A stretch of 25,471 nt of DNA from an uncultured Oscillospiraceae bacterium. GTDB taxonomy: Bacteria; Bacillota; Clostridia; Oscillospirales; Oscillospiraceae. Under the pieces are notes generated by a model. It was given only the letters and a program-made list of their open reading frames with translations. It was not told the DNA's origin and ran no database searches. The position numbers and the translations under genes were made by a program. This document shows positions 1 to 7,339 of the stretch, in pieces; position 1 is the stretch's first letter; every line of letters begins with the position of its first letter. The stretch covers positions 1 through 25,471 of the forward strand of contig CAJUAC010000039.1 in NCBI GenBank assembly GCA_910583885.1. Reading direction: 5' to 3'.

Positions 1-218
1 TTTGTGCGCTGTGCTGATTATTCTAATTTACTGCAATTTATTCTTGACTTCTGGCACTGGCAGCCCGGGGGGCCCTTGCAGCAGAAGAGACAAAATGTGC
101 CGGATGTACCCCGATACAGGGCTGTCAAAAACCTTCTTTATCCGGTTTGATACAGATTTATGTAAAGCGCCTATTTTTCGGATCACTGTCCATATTAGGA
201 TGCAGCAGGTTAACAAAG
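1..218. other. gene-free left edge
   Basis: No convincing coding frame is visible. The open frames here on both strands lack ribosome binding sites and read like random translation (Pro/Arg-rich). The stretch lies beyond the last gene of the minus-strand cluster and its hairpin, so it is probably intergenic DNA leading to a gene outside the window. Confidence 0.4.
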
Positions 219-261
219 GCCGCAGGCTTGCAGGAATACGACATTCCTGCAAGCCTGCGGC
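219..261 (-). terminator. perfect 19-bp hairpin after the DUF3786/small-protein operon
   Basis: Arms 219-237 and 243-261 are exact reverse complements (19 bp) around a 5-base loop. On the minus strand the stem lies 35 bases past the stop of the 52-residue protein and is followed by a short CCTTTGTTAAC stretch. That is only a weak U-tract. It is probably the operon terminator or an mRNA 3'-end stabiliser. Confidence 0.55.
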
Positions 262-295
262 TCCTGTTGCGCCTGGGAAAACCCGGCTGGGACCA

Positions 296-454
296 TCAAC
301 CCCGCCTGGGATGGCGGACTGCCCAGAGGAGGAAGCACCCCATGGTAGCAACCGCCGCGATGGCCCCGGCGTCGGGCCAATTAAACCGCGTACCAATGAG
401 GGAATCAGTGAGATAGCCCGCAAGGATTGTGGCAAAAAACGCGAGCGCAATCAT
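296..454 (-). CDS. 52-residue two-helix membrane protein, coupled to DUF3786 gene
   Basis: This short reading frame starts with ATG at 454-452, which overlaps the TGA of the upstream DUF3786 gene (ATGA). Such an overlap is typical of translational coupling. The product is 52 residues. Residues 2-15 (IALAFFATILAGYL) and about 28-46 (DAGAIAAVATMGCFLLWAV) are hydrophobic and separated by a short polar loop containing Thr-Arg-Phe-Asn-Trp-Pro. The tail RHPRRG is positively charged, so both ends may face the cytoplasm. I do not recognise the family. A perfect 19-bp hairpin follows the stop, which makes it the natural last gene of the pyrophosphatase-DUF3786 cluster. It is probably a real but unannotated small membrane protein. 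The function is unknown, and a chance frame cannot be fully excluded. Confidence 0.6.
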   Translation of the reverse strand: MIALAFFATILAGYLTDSLIGTRFNWPDAGAIAAVATMGCFLLWAVRHPRRG

Positions 455-1083
455 GCCCGCCCCTCCTTCTGCGCCTCCAGGCCCAGCTTTTTCATCCGGT
501 TGAGCACGATATCCCCCGCATTGGCCAGATCCTCAGCGGTAAAAGCATAGCGGAAATTATCCGAAAACAAGATCTGGGCATTGGGGGGGAATTCGTCGTC
601 CCCCAGCCACAGCAAAAACTGGATGGACAGCCCCGGCATCAGCTCCAGCTCCCATCCACAGTCGCTGCGCTCCAGTCGTTTGGCGGGCAGACACCCCATG
701 ATCTTGTCCAGCAGTTCCGGCTTGCTCCCGTAGGAGAAGGCAAAGCGGCTGATACACCGCCCGGTGAACTGCCGGAGGTAGACCTCCCCCCAGGGGAGCT
801 CCCGGTAGGTCAGGTACCGCCCCCCTGCCATGGCGGAGCGGCCATCCAGCAGGTAGCGCAGCAGAAGGATGCGCTCGGCATTGGACAGGGGCGCGGGACC
901 GGCGACGGTGAAGTCCGGGTGGGAGATGGTAAACTCCTCCCCCAGCAGCACCATGGACAGGATCCGGTGCTCCCCATCCCAGGGCAGGGCGCACCGGGCG
1001 GCCATCTCCTCGGGGTCGCCCGCCCGGAACTGCTCCAGGTAGAATTCCAGGGGCTTCCCCTCTTTGTTGTTGACGACTTCCAT
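451..1083 (-). CDS. DUF3786 domain-containing protein
   Basis: The product is 210 residues and soluble, with no signal peptide or membrane segment. The sequence has the layout I associate with DUF3786: an N-terminal FYLEQFRAGDPEEMAARC stretch, a central ILLLRYLLDG helix, then GRYLTYRELPWGE, and a C-terminal FLLWLGDDEFPPNAQILFSD block ending in a helical segment. The role of this family is unknown. It is recurrent in anaerobes, sometimes near corrinoid or redox genes, but nothing here ties it to a pathway. The ATG has GGGAGG seven bases upstream and begins only 12 bases after the pyrophosphatase stop, so the two are co-transcribed. Its stop overlaps the start of the 52-residue membrane protein. 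Confidence 0.75.
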   Translation of the reverse strand: MEVVNNKEGKPLEFYLEQFRAGDPEEMAARCALPWDGEHRILSMVLLGEEFTISHPDFTVAGPAPLSNAERILLLRYLLDGRSAMAGGRYLTYRELPWGEVYLRQFTGRCISRFAFSYGSKPELLDKIMGCLPAKRLERSDCGWELELMPGLSIQFLLWLGDDEFPPNAQILFSDNFRYAFTAEDLANAGDIVLNRMKKLGLEAQKEGRA

Positions 1084-1095
1084 AATGCCTCCCTG

Positions 1096-2712
1096 TTAGC
1101 CCCACAGCGCGGACAGCATGGGGATGATCTGTTTTTTCCGGGACATGATCCGGGGCAGGAATGCTTCGTGTTCCTTCAGCTCCGTGTTGAACGCCTGCTG
1201 GAAGGTGTCCTCCCCGCCTACGCAAAGTACCTTGCTGCCCTCCAGCAGGACGTCCGTCAGCATCAGCAGGATCATGCTGTAGCCGTGCTCGGCCCGGGTC
1301 TGCTCCATGAGGACCAGGAATTCGTCCTTGCGCATCAGCTGCCGGTCGGAGTCCACGCAGGTGATCTGGCTGACGCCAAAGTCGTGCCCGGCAATATGGA
1401 ACTCCTTGAAGTCCGAGAACAGCAGCTGGCTGACCGGCTTGTCCTCCGGGGTGGAGGCAGAGAAGATCTCCCGGCCCAGCTCCTCCAGGGAGAGGTCGGC
1501 AATGTGGGCCATGCGCTCAGCCATCTTCCGGTCCCGGGAGGTGCAGGTGGGGGATTTGAACATGACCGTATCGGAGACGATAGCCGCGGCCATCAGGCCG
1601 GCCAGCTTGGGGGAGGGCATCAGGCCCCGCTCCTGGTACATGCCCGCCACGATGGTGCAGGTGCTGCCGACAGGCTCGTTGCGGAAGTAGATGGGGTTTT
1701 TCGTCTGGATATCTGCCAGGCGGTGGTGGTCGATAATGGCCAGCACCTCCGCCTGCTCCAGGCCGGGGACAGACTGGGCGGCCTCGTTGTGGTCCACCAG
1801 CACCACCTGCTTGCGCCGGGGGCGGATGAGGTGGTAGCGGGACAGGGTGCCCACTACCTTGTCCTGGCTGTCCAGGATGGGGTAGCTGCGGTAACGGCTC
1901 TGTAAGACCACCTCCCGCACATCGTCGATATAGTCCTCCAGATGGAAGGAGGTGAGCTCCTTCCGCTTGGCCAGCCGCCCCACAGGGATGGCCTGGAAGA
2001 TGCGGCGCACAGCCTGGAAGCTGTCGTAGGGGGTGGAGATGATGCAGGTGTTCTTCACCAGCTCCCGGATGCCCTCGGGCAGCTCCGCCTGGCAGAGGAT
2101 GACGCACGCCACGCCGAATTCAACCGCCTGGCGCAGCATGTCCGGCTGGTGGCCGCAGATGAGGATGGTCTCCTGCTGCCGGGCGGGGAAGGGCTCACAG
2201 CCCTGGGGCAGGGCCAGGATCACCTGGCCGGTGATGGTGTTGATGACCTCCTCCGTCTCACTGAGCAGCTGGCCCTCCAGCACGCTGAGGATGTTAAACA
2301 GGGGGACGGAGCGCAGCATGGGGTTCTCGATGGTTGCCATGTCAAAGCCGGCGATATCCCCGGCAGTGAGCATCCCGCGCAGGTGCCCCTCGTCGTCGGT
2401 GATGGGGATGGCGGAGATCTGTGCCCCCTCCCCCATAGCGGACCAGGCCCGGTTGACCGTCACCGCCTCGTGGAGGATGGGGGGGACATCAAAGTCCAGG
2501 TCCTGGACCTGGGTGCGCATGTTCTTAATCAGCAGGGGCGGCTCAAAGCCGAAGCGGTTCAAAATCAGCTTGGTCTCATCGCTGAGGTGGCCCAGGCGGG
2601 CGGCGGCATACTGCCGGTCGCCCACAGCGTTGCGCAAGGCCGCGTAGGCCATGGCCGAGACCACGGAATCGGTGTCCGGGTTGCGGTGCCCGGTGACATA
2701 AATCTGTTCCAT
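1096..2712 (-). CDS. ppaC: manganese-dependent inorganic pyrophosphatase with CBS and DRTGG domains (family II CBS-PPase)
   Basis: This 538-residue protein hydrolyses pyrophosphate to two phosphates in the cytoplasm. The DHH catalytic domain opens with GHRNPDTDS (H9, D13, D15 as metal ligands) and resumes after an insert with DHH at 328-330. The C-terminal DHHA2 domain carries the substrate-binding SRKKQ motif at about 524-528. The insert holds a CBS domain, a DRTGG-like domain and a second CBS domain. In this subfamily that insert binds adenine nucleotides, with AMP/ADP inhibiting and ATP or diadenosine polyphosphates activating. The start was placed at MEQIY because AAGGAG lies 10 bases upstream; the frame remains open further upstream but that part reads as non-coding. 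It is followed after 12 bases by the DUF3786 gene. Confidence 0.92.
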   Translation of the reverse strand: MEQIYVTGHRNPDTDSVVSAMAYAALRNAVGDRQYAAARLGHLSDETKLILNRFGFEPPLLIKNMRTQVQDLDFDVPPILHEAVTVNRAWSAMGEGAQISAIPITDDEGHLRGMLTAGDIAGFDMATIENPMLRSVPLFNILSVLEGQLLSETEEVINTITGQVILALPQGCEPFPARQQETILICGHQPDMLRQAVEFGVACVILCQAELPEGIRELVKNTCIISTPYDSFQAVRRIFQAIPVGRLAKRKELTSFHLEDYIDDVREVVLQSRYRSYPILDSQDKVVGTLSRYHLIRPRRKQVVLVDHNEAAQSVPGLEQAEVLAIIDHHRLADIQTKNPIYFRNEPVGSTCTIVAGMYQERGLMPSPKLAGLMAAAIVSDTVMFKSPTCTSRDRKMAERMAHIADLSLEELGREIFSASTPEDKPVSQLLFSDFKEFHIAGHDFGVSQITCVDSDRQLMRKDEFLVLMEQTRAEHGYSMILLMLTDVLLEGSKVLCVGGEDTFQQAFNTELKEHEAFLPRIMSRKKQIIPMLSALWG

Positions 2713-2788
2713 ATCGCTCACACTCCTTGCTCGTAGTATATACGGAAAACAGCCGGAATATGGCGGGCTGCGCCGTACCGGCGCAAAC

Positions 2789-2818
2789 AGTGTACCACAA
2801 CTGCCCGCCCCAGCGCAA
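2789..2818 (-). promoter_or_regulatory. candidate promoter of the pyrophosphatase operon
   Basis: On the minus strand a TTGCGC -35 (2818-2813) is followed after 18 bases by TACACT (2794-2789), with an upstream TGG giving an extended -10. A GCGCCG/CGGCGC hairpin (2770-2784) lies in the predicted leader. A second possible -10 (TATACT, close to the gene) has no good -35. Confidence 0.45.
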
Positions 2819-2852
2819 CCGGAATCCGGGGGAGGATCCAAATTTTTCCGGC

Positions 2853-3824
2853 TCAGCCGATCACCCGGCGGATGATGCTGTGGAAGTTGCCAAAGGCGAT
2901 CTTCTCCATCTCTGCGCGGGTCATACCCATCCGCTCAAAGCAGGCAAAGAGATGGGGGATCTGGGAGCTGTCAGCCAGGCCGATGGTGGAGGGGGAGGCG
3001 TCGGTCATGGAGCCCATGGCCTCCTGCTCCAGGAATTCAAAGAAGTCAAACCCGCAGCCCACGTGGTCAATCCCCATCACATCAATCATGTGGGCCGCAT
3101 GGCGGGCCAGGTGCTCCACATCCTGCTTGGCGGGGTCCAGATCCACAAAGCCGTTGAAGGCGTTGAGGCCCACCACGCCCTCCAGGTCCCGGACCGCCCG
3201 CAGCTGCTCGTCCGTCAGGTTCCGGGGCACGTCGCACAGGGCCCGGCAGTTGGAGTGGGTGGCGAGGATGGGGGAGGTGGCGGCGTTTACCACATCCCAG
3301 AAGGATCTCTCGTTGCTGTGGGACGTGTCCAGCAGCATGTGCTTGTCCTGGATTTTCCGCACCGCTGCCCTGCCTGCCGCTGTCAGGCCCCTGCCGGGAT
3401 CCCCCTTCACGCCGGTGGCCAGGGCGTTTTCCTCGTTCCAGGTCAGGCCCGCGTGGCGGGCCCCGAAGGCGTAGTACCAGTCGATCAGCCCCACATCCTC
3501 CCCGATGGCGGCCAGGCCCTCGATACCGATCAGCACATAGAACGCCCCGGCTGCCCGGGCGGCCATCATCTCCTCATAGGTGTGTACAACGGTCACAGCG
3601 CCGCCCTCGTCCAGCTCTGCCCGGATGGAGGCCATGATGTCCCTCGTGCGGGCCATGGGGTCTGCGTCGTAGGGCGGATCCACCCAGATCACAAAGATAC
3701 TGCCCTCCACGCCGCCCTTTGCCAGCCGGTCCATGTGACGGCGGCGCAGTACGCCGCTCCTGCCCGCCAGGCGGTGTACGGTCACGTCGCTCCAAATGTC
3801 GGAATGCGCGTCAAATACGTTCAT
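2853..3824 (-). CDS. M19 family (renal-type) membrane dipeptidase
   Basis: The product is 323 residues, close to the usual bacterial M19 length. These are binuclear zinc enzymes that hydrolyse dipeptides, often with D- or unusual C-terminal residues. The metal-binding pattern is visible: DAHSD at the N-terminus (H7, D9), the bridging Glu in LIGIEGL, and two His residues in DTSHSN and ATHSNC. The GCGFDFF block is also typical. There is no signal peptide, so it is probably cytoplasmic. GAAAGGAG sits 8 bases before the chosen ATG; the open frame upstream of it is non-coding because it covers a terminator hairpin. The DUF819 gene lies immediately upstream on the same strand, which suggests a shared peptide or amino-acid context (inference). 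Confidence 0.88.
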   Translation of the reverse strand: MNVFDAHSDIWSDVTVHRLAGRSGVLRRRHMDRLAKGGVEGSIFVIWVDPPYDADPMARTRDIMASIRAELDEGGAVTVVHTYEEMMAARAAGAFYVLIGIEGLAAIGEDVGLIDWYYAFGARHAGLTWNEENALATGVKGDPGRGLTAAGRAAVRKIQDKHMLLDTSHSNERSFWDVVNAATSPILATHSNCRALCDVPRNLTDEQLRAVRDLEGVVGLNAFNGFVDLDPAKQDVEHLARHAAHMIDVMGIDHVGCGFDFFEFLEQEAMGSMTDASPSTIGLADSSQIPHLFACFERMGMTRAEMEKIAFGNFHSIIRRVIG

Positions 3825-3849
3825 GTGGTTTGCTCCTTTCCCTTGTGCG

Positions 3850-3881
3850 AAAAAAGGAAGGGGCCGGAAAGCCCCTCCCTT
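3850..3881 (-). terminator. intrinsic terminator between DUF819 and dipeptidase genes
   Basis: Arms 3871-3881 and 3854-3864 form an 11-bp stem (one G-U) with a 6-base loop. On the minus strand it is followed at once by six T (complement of 3850-3855). It lies 11 bases past the DUF819 stop and only about 25 bases before the dipeptidase start. Confidence 0.85.
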
Positions 3882-3891
3882 GGCAGACAGA

Positions 3892-5154
3892 TTATGCCCC
3901 CAGGGCGATGCCGACAACCGTGCCGGCGTAGGTGCCGATAACGTAGCCCAGGGTGCCGATGAGCATAGCCGGGCCAACCAGCTTGGACCACCCCTGGGAG
4001 ATCGCCATGCCGGCAGCGGTGGTGGGGCCGCCGATGTTGGCGTTGGAGGCGATGATTGCGTCCTCCAGGTCAAAGCGCAGCAGCTTCGCGCCAACGAAGC
4101 AGAAGAGCATGTTGATGACCACCATGATAAAGGTCAGCACCAGCAGCAGCGGCGCCTCGGTGACAACGGTGTAGATGTTGGCAGGTACGCCGATGACAAA
4201 CAGGAACAGGTAGATCAGATAGGTACCGATCTCCTGGGAGCCGTGCATCTTCTCCACAGTCCCAGTGAAGCAGGTGGCCACGATGACAGAGATCGTAGTG
4301 ATCCACACATACTGGCTGCCGAAAAACCTGCCCACGAAGTTGAGCAGGACAGAGGTAACGCCCTGGGCGGCCTCTGCGCTGGCGGCCATGGGGGAGAAGA
4401 GCCCGGCAATCAGGTTGGCAGCCCAGACCACGACAATGGCGTAGGCAAAGTTCATAGCGATGTCCTTCAGGGAGATATCCTTGCGGCTCCAGAAGGCGGC
4501 AGCTTGGGTCTGGGCAGCGCCGCGGTTGGCGGTGCCGCTCTCCACCTCGTCGATGTGGGGGTGCTTAAACTTGCTGCGGAAAAAGCGCATCCCGGCAAAG
4601 GCGATGAGGACAAAGAAGTAGCAGGCCATCAGGAGGTTGTCCGCCACGGTGGCAGAGGCGGTCAGTTCGCCTGCGTCAAAGGTGCTGGCCAGAGCGGTGA
4701 AGTTGACGCCGCCGCCGATATAAGAGCCGGTCATCATGGCCGCGACCTTGGCAAGACCCTGGCCATCGCCGAAGGGGCCGCGCAGCAGGAAATAGGCCAG
4801 GAATGCGCCCACGACAGTGCCCACTGCGCCGATGAGGAAAATCGTCAGCATCCGGCCGGCTTCCTTCCAGATCCTCTTGATGTTGCACTGGAGCAGCAGC
4901 AGGGGGATGCCCATGGGGACCACGAACCCCCAGACAATATCATCGTACAGGACGCTCTTGATGGGGATGATGCCCACATTGGCCATAAACATGGCCAGGA
5001 TCAGGGCAATGATTGCGCCGGAGACCTTGGATGCCCACTGGTATTTCTGCTCCAGCCAGATTGCCAGGGCTACAGAGACGCACATAACACCCATCAGTCC
5101 CCAGGTGTCTTCCGCCTGGATCAAGGGGTGGCCGAGCCACATCTCAAATAACAT
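3892..5154 (-). CDS. DUF819 family integral membrane protein (YjcL-like)
   Basis: The 420-residue protein is made almost entirely of hydrophobic helices separated by short loops; I count roughly ten to twelve. Features of the family are the N-terminal helices around GLMGVMCVSVALAIWLEQKYQW and VSGAIIALILAMFMANVGIIP, a glycine-rich MTGSYIGGGVNFTALAST segment, and a C-terminal SNANIGGPTTAAGMA motif. The protein is a probable transporter of the inner membrane with unknown substrate; B. subtilis YjcL is the named relative. AGGAGG lies 8 bases before the ATG. An intrinsic terminator directly follows the stop, yet the dipeptidase gene starts just beyond it, so partial read-through is likely. Adjacency to a dipeptidase hints at a peptide or amino-acid substrate, which is inference only. 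Confidence 0.88.
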   Translation of the reverse strand: MLFEMWLGHPLIQAEDTWGLMGVMCVSVALAIWLEQKYQWASKVSGAIIALILAMFMANVGIIPIKSVLYDDIVWGFVVPMGIPLLLLQCNIKRIWKEAGRMLTIFLIGAVGTVVGAFLAYFLLRGPFGDGQGLAKVAAMMTGSYIGGGVNFTALASTFDAGELTASATVADNLLMACYFFVLIAFAGMRFFRSKFKHPHIDEVESGTANRGAAQTQAAAFWSRKDISLKDIAMNFAYAIVVVWAANLIAGLFSPMAASAEAAQGVTSVLLNFVGRFFGSQYVWITTISVIVATCFTGTVEKMHGSQEIGTYLIYLFLFVIGVPANIYTVVTEAPLLLVLTFIMVVINMLFCFVGAKLLRFDLEDAIIASNANIGGPTTAAGMAISQGWSKLVGPAMLIGTLGYVIGTYAGTVVGIALGA

Positions 5155-5186
5155 GACAGAAACCTCCTAAAAATAAAAATAGATCA

Positions 5187-5207
5187 GGGGACCCACCGCA
5201 CGTCCCC
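5187..5207 (-). promoter_or_regulatory. leader hairpin with U-rich tail ahead of the DUF819 gene
   Basis: On the minus strand GGGGAC pairs with GTCCCC across a 9-base loop, beginning a few bases after the predicted transcription start. It is followed by TGATCTATTTTTATTTTTAGGAGG, where the T-rich tract runs into the ribosome binding site. It could be an attenuator or a simple 5' stabilising stem. Confidence 0.4.
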
Positions 5208-5219
5208 CGGTCAAGCTCT

Positions 5220-5248
5220 ATTATAATCGGAATTCCCCTATTAAGCAA
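5220..5248 (-). promoter_or_regulatory. promoter of the DUF819 gene
   Basis: The minus strand shows a perfect TATAAT (5225-5220) with TTGCTT 17 bases upstream (5248-5243). It lies in an AT-rich island about 65 bases before the start codon. Confidence 0.6.
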
Positions 5249-5319
5249 CAAAATTTTCAAATATTTTTCCGCAGCTGCGCAAGAGGACAGGGAACAGGCG
5301 CTTTTCTCCGGGGAGGCTG

Positions 5320-5348
5320 TTGCAATTTCCGGGCGGACAGGCTATACT
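5320..5348 (+). promoter_or_regulatory. promoter of the ymdB-yhaO cluster
   Basis: TTGCAA (5320-5325), a 17-base spacer, and TATACT (5343-5348) form a good sigma-A promoter about 25 bases before the GTG start's ribosome binding region. Confidence 0.7.
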
Positions 5349-5381
5349 ACAAGGGAAAGCAGGGAGAAAGGCGGGATCGGC

Positions 5382-6155
5382 GTGATCTATCACATATTAG
5401 CGGTAGGCGACGTGGTAGGGGAGCAGGGGCTGGACCATCTGGAGCGCCATCTGCGCTCGCTGAAGCAGCTCAAGGACATCCACTTTACCGTGGTCAACGG
5501 GGAAAACGCCTCCGTTGTGGGGATAACGCCCCAGCAGGTGGAGCGGCTCTACCAGGCCGGGGCAGATGTTGTCACCCTGGGCAACCACACCTTTGGCAGG
5601 CAGCAGCTTGCCGGGCGCCTGGAGGAGGACCCCTACCTCCTCCGTCCGGCCAACTTCACAGGCCGCGCGCCAGGCCGGGGATGGGGTGTGTACGAGTGCG
5701 GGCGCATCCAAGTCGGGGTGATGAACCTGATTGGCCGGTGCGGCCTGGACTTCAATGCGGACAACCCCTTTACCACAGCGGACAAGCTCCTGCGGGAGGG
5801 GAAGCCCCTGTTCACCCTGGTGGACTTCCACGCTGAGGCCACCAGTGAGAAGCAGGCGATGGGCTACTACCTGGACGGCCGGGTTTCTGCCCTCTGGGGT
5901 ACCCACACCCATGTCCCCACTGCTGACGGGCACATCCTGCCCCAGGGCACGGGCTACCTCACGGACCTGGGCATGACAGGCCCCGCCGAGAGCGTGCTGG
6001 GCATCCGTCCGGAGCAGAGCATTGAGGGCTTTTTGGGGGGGCTTCCGGGCCGGTACCAGGCGGCGGAGGGGCCCTGCAAGATGCAGGGCGCGGTATTCAG
6101 CCTGGACAGCCAGACCGGGCTGTGCGTGTCGGTAGAACCGGTGGACGTGCGCTGA
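5382..6155 (+). CDS. ymdB: TIGR00282/YmdB-type metallophosphoesterase (2',3'-cyclic nucleotide phosphodiesterase family)
   Basis: The 257-residue protein has the full metal-site pattern of the B. subtilis YmdB family: VGDVVG near the N-terminus, NGEN, TLGNHTF, DFHAEATSEK and GTHTHVPTAD, then DLGMTGP. Family members are di-iron or manganese phosphodiesterases acting on 2',3'-cAMP and influence RNA turnover and biofilm or sporulation decisions. In many Firmicutes this gene follows rny; here it stands behind its own promoter (5320-5348). The start is GTG at 5382, preceded by a purine-rich GGGAGAAAGG. It is followed 38 bases later by a second metallophosphoesterase on the same strand. The B. subtilis name is used because the E. 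coli gene of that name is unrelated. Confidence 0.9.
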   Translation: MIYHILAVGDVVGEQGLDHLERHLRSLKQLKDIHFTVVNGENASVVGITPQQVERLYQAGADVVTLGNHTFGRQQLAGRLEEDPYLLRPANFTGRAPGRGWGVYECGRIQVGVMNLIGRCGLDFNADNPFTTADKLLREGKPLFTLVDFHAEATSEKQAMGYYLDGRVSALWGTHTHVPTADGHILPQGTGYLTDLGMTGPAESVLGIRPEQSIEGFLGGLPGRYQAAEGPCKMQGAVFSLDSQTGLCVSVEPVDVR

Positions 6156-6193
6156 TCCGGCGTGCAATATCCCATGGAGAGAAGGAGGAGACG

Positions 6194-7288
6194 ATGCCCA
6201 AAATCATACATGCCGCGGATTTCCATCTGGACAGCGCCTTTGGCGGCCTCCCGCCGGAGAAGGCCCGGGAGCGCCGCCGGGAGAGCCGGGAGCTGGCGGA
6301 CCGCCTGGCGGCGCTGGCCGAGGCGGAGGGGGCGGAGCTGGTGCTCCTGCCGGGGGATCTGTTTGACGGGGAGCGGGTCTATCCGGAGACCCTGGAGGGG
6401 CTGCGCGCCGCTCTCGGGCGGATGGCTTGTCCCGTGTTTATCGCCCCGGGCAACCATGACCCCTTTACGCCGGCCAGCCCTTACGCCAGGATGGCCTGGC
6501 CGGGGAATGTACATATTTTTTCACGGGGCACACTGGAGGCAGTGGCCCTGCCCAGCCTGGGATGCGTGGTCCACGGCGCCGCCTTTACCAGCCCGGAGCG
6601 CACGGATCAGGTCCTGGCGGGCTTCACCGCCCCCCAGGACGGGCTGGCCCATATCCTGTGCCTCCACGGCGACGTGTTCGGCAAGGACAGCCGCTATGGC
6701 CCAGTTACCCGGGAGCAGATCGCCCACAGCGGTGCAGTTTATCTGGCGCTGGGCCATGTCCACCAGTGCAGCGGCCTCCAGCACCAGGGGGAGGTCCGCT
6801 GGGCCTATCCCGGGTGCCCGGAGGGGCGGGGCTTTGACGAACTGGAGGACAAGGGCGTCCTGGTGGGCGAGGTGGGGCCGGAGGGGGTGTCGGTGCGCTT
6901 TACCCCCCTGTGCAAGCGCCGCTACCGGATCCTGACAGCCGATGTGACAGACACGGATCCCCGCTCGGCCTTGGAGGCCGCCATGCCGGAGACTGCTGCC
7001 CTGGATATCTGCCGGGTGGTGTTCACCGGGGAGATTGGCGGGCAGGGGATCGATCTGGCCGCCCTGGAGGGCGCGTTCCGGGACCGGTTTTACGACCTGG
7101 AGCTGCGGGATCAGACCCGCCCGGCCCAGAGCCTCTGGGAGCGGGCGGGGGAGGACAGCCTGCGGGGACTGTTCCTGCGGGAGCTGCGGGAGCGGTATGA
7201 GGCCGCCGGGACGGAGCAGGAGCGGGAGCACCTGGTACGGGCTGTGCGCTTTGGCCTGGCCGCCCTGGATGGCCGGGACCTTGGATAA
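6194..7288 (+). CDS. yhaO: YhaO/SbcD-like DNA repair metallophosphoesterase
   Basis: The 364-residue protein has a calcineurin-like phosphoesterase core in its first 230 residues: HAADFHLDS, LLPGDLFDG, IAPGNHDPF, CLHGDVFG and ALGHVHQC are the successive metal and catalytic motifs. The C-terminal part resembles the capping domain of YhaO/Mre11-type exonucleases. Family members act as the nuclease half of a DNA-end-processing complex, normally encoded next to the SMC-like ATPase YhaN. No such gene follows here; an asparaginase gene does. GAAGGAGGAG sits just before the ATG at 6194, which settles the start although the frame is open further upstream. A GC-rich hairpin with its T-run on the minus strand lies 6 bases after the stop. 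Confidence 0.85.
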   Translation: MPKIIHAADFHLDSAFGGLPPEKARERRRESRELADRLAALAEAEGAELVLLPGDLFDGERVYPETLEGLRAALGRMACPVFIAPGNHDPFTPASPYARMAWPGNVHIFSRGTLEAVALPSLGCVVHGAAFTSPERTDQVLAGFTAPQDGLAHILCLHGDVFGKDSRYGPVTREQIAHSGAVYLALGHVHQCSGLQHQGEVRWAYPGCPEGRGFDELEDKGVLVGEVGPEGVSVRFTPLCKRRYRILTADVTDTDPRSALEAAMPETAALDICRVVFTGEIGGQGIDLAALEGAFRDRFYDLELRDQTRPAQSLWERAGEDSLRGLFLRELRERYEAAGTEQEREHLVRAVRFGLAALDGRDLG

Positions 7289-7293
7289 AAAAG

Positions 7294-7310
7294 CCGCCGC
7301 AAAGCGGCGG
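7294..7310 (-). terminator. GC-rich hairpin after yhaO
   Basis: CCGCCGC (7294-7300) and GCGGCGG (7304-7310) form a 7-bp stem with an AAA loop. The complement continues GC then TTTTTT, so it reads as an intrinsic terminator on the minus strand. On the plus strand it is followed by ACAATAG, with no U-tract, so yhaO-asparaginase read-through is likely. Confidence 0.5.
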
Positions 7311-7339
7311 ACAATAGATTGAGATGGAGAAGGAAAACG

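Noticed and set aside
2..550. Long open frame on the plus strand at the left edge
   Set aside because: Begins at a TTG without ribosome binding site, crosses the 19-bp hairpin and is antisense to the 52-residue and DUF3786 genes.
427..1905. 492-codon plus-strand open frame
   Set aside because: Antisense to the DUF3786 and pyrophosphatase genes; His/Gly/Gln-rich translation typical of GC-rich complementary frames.
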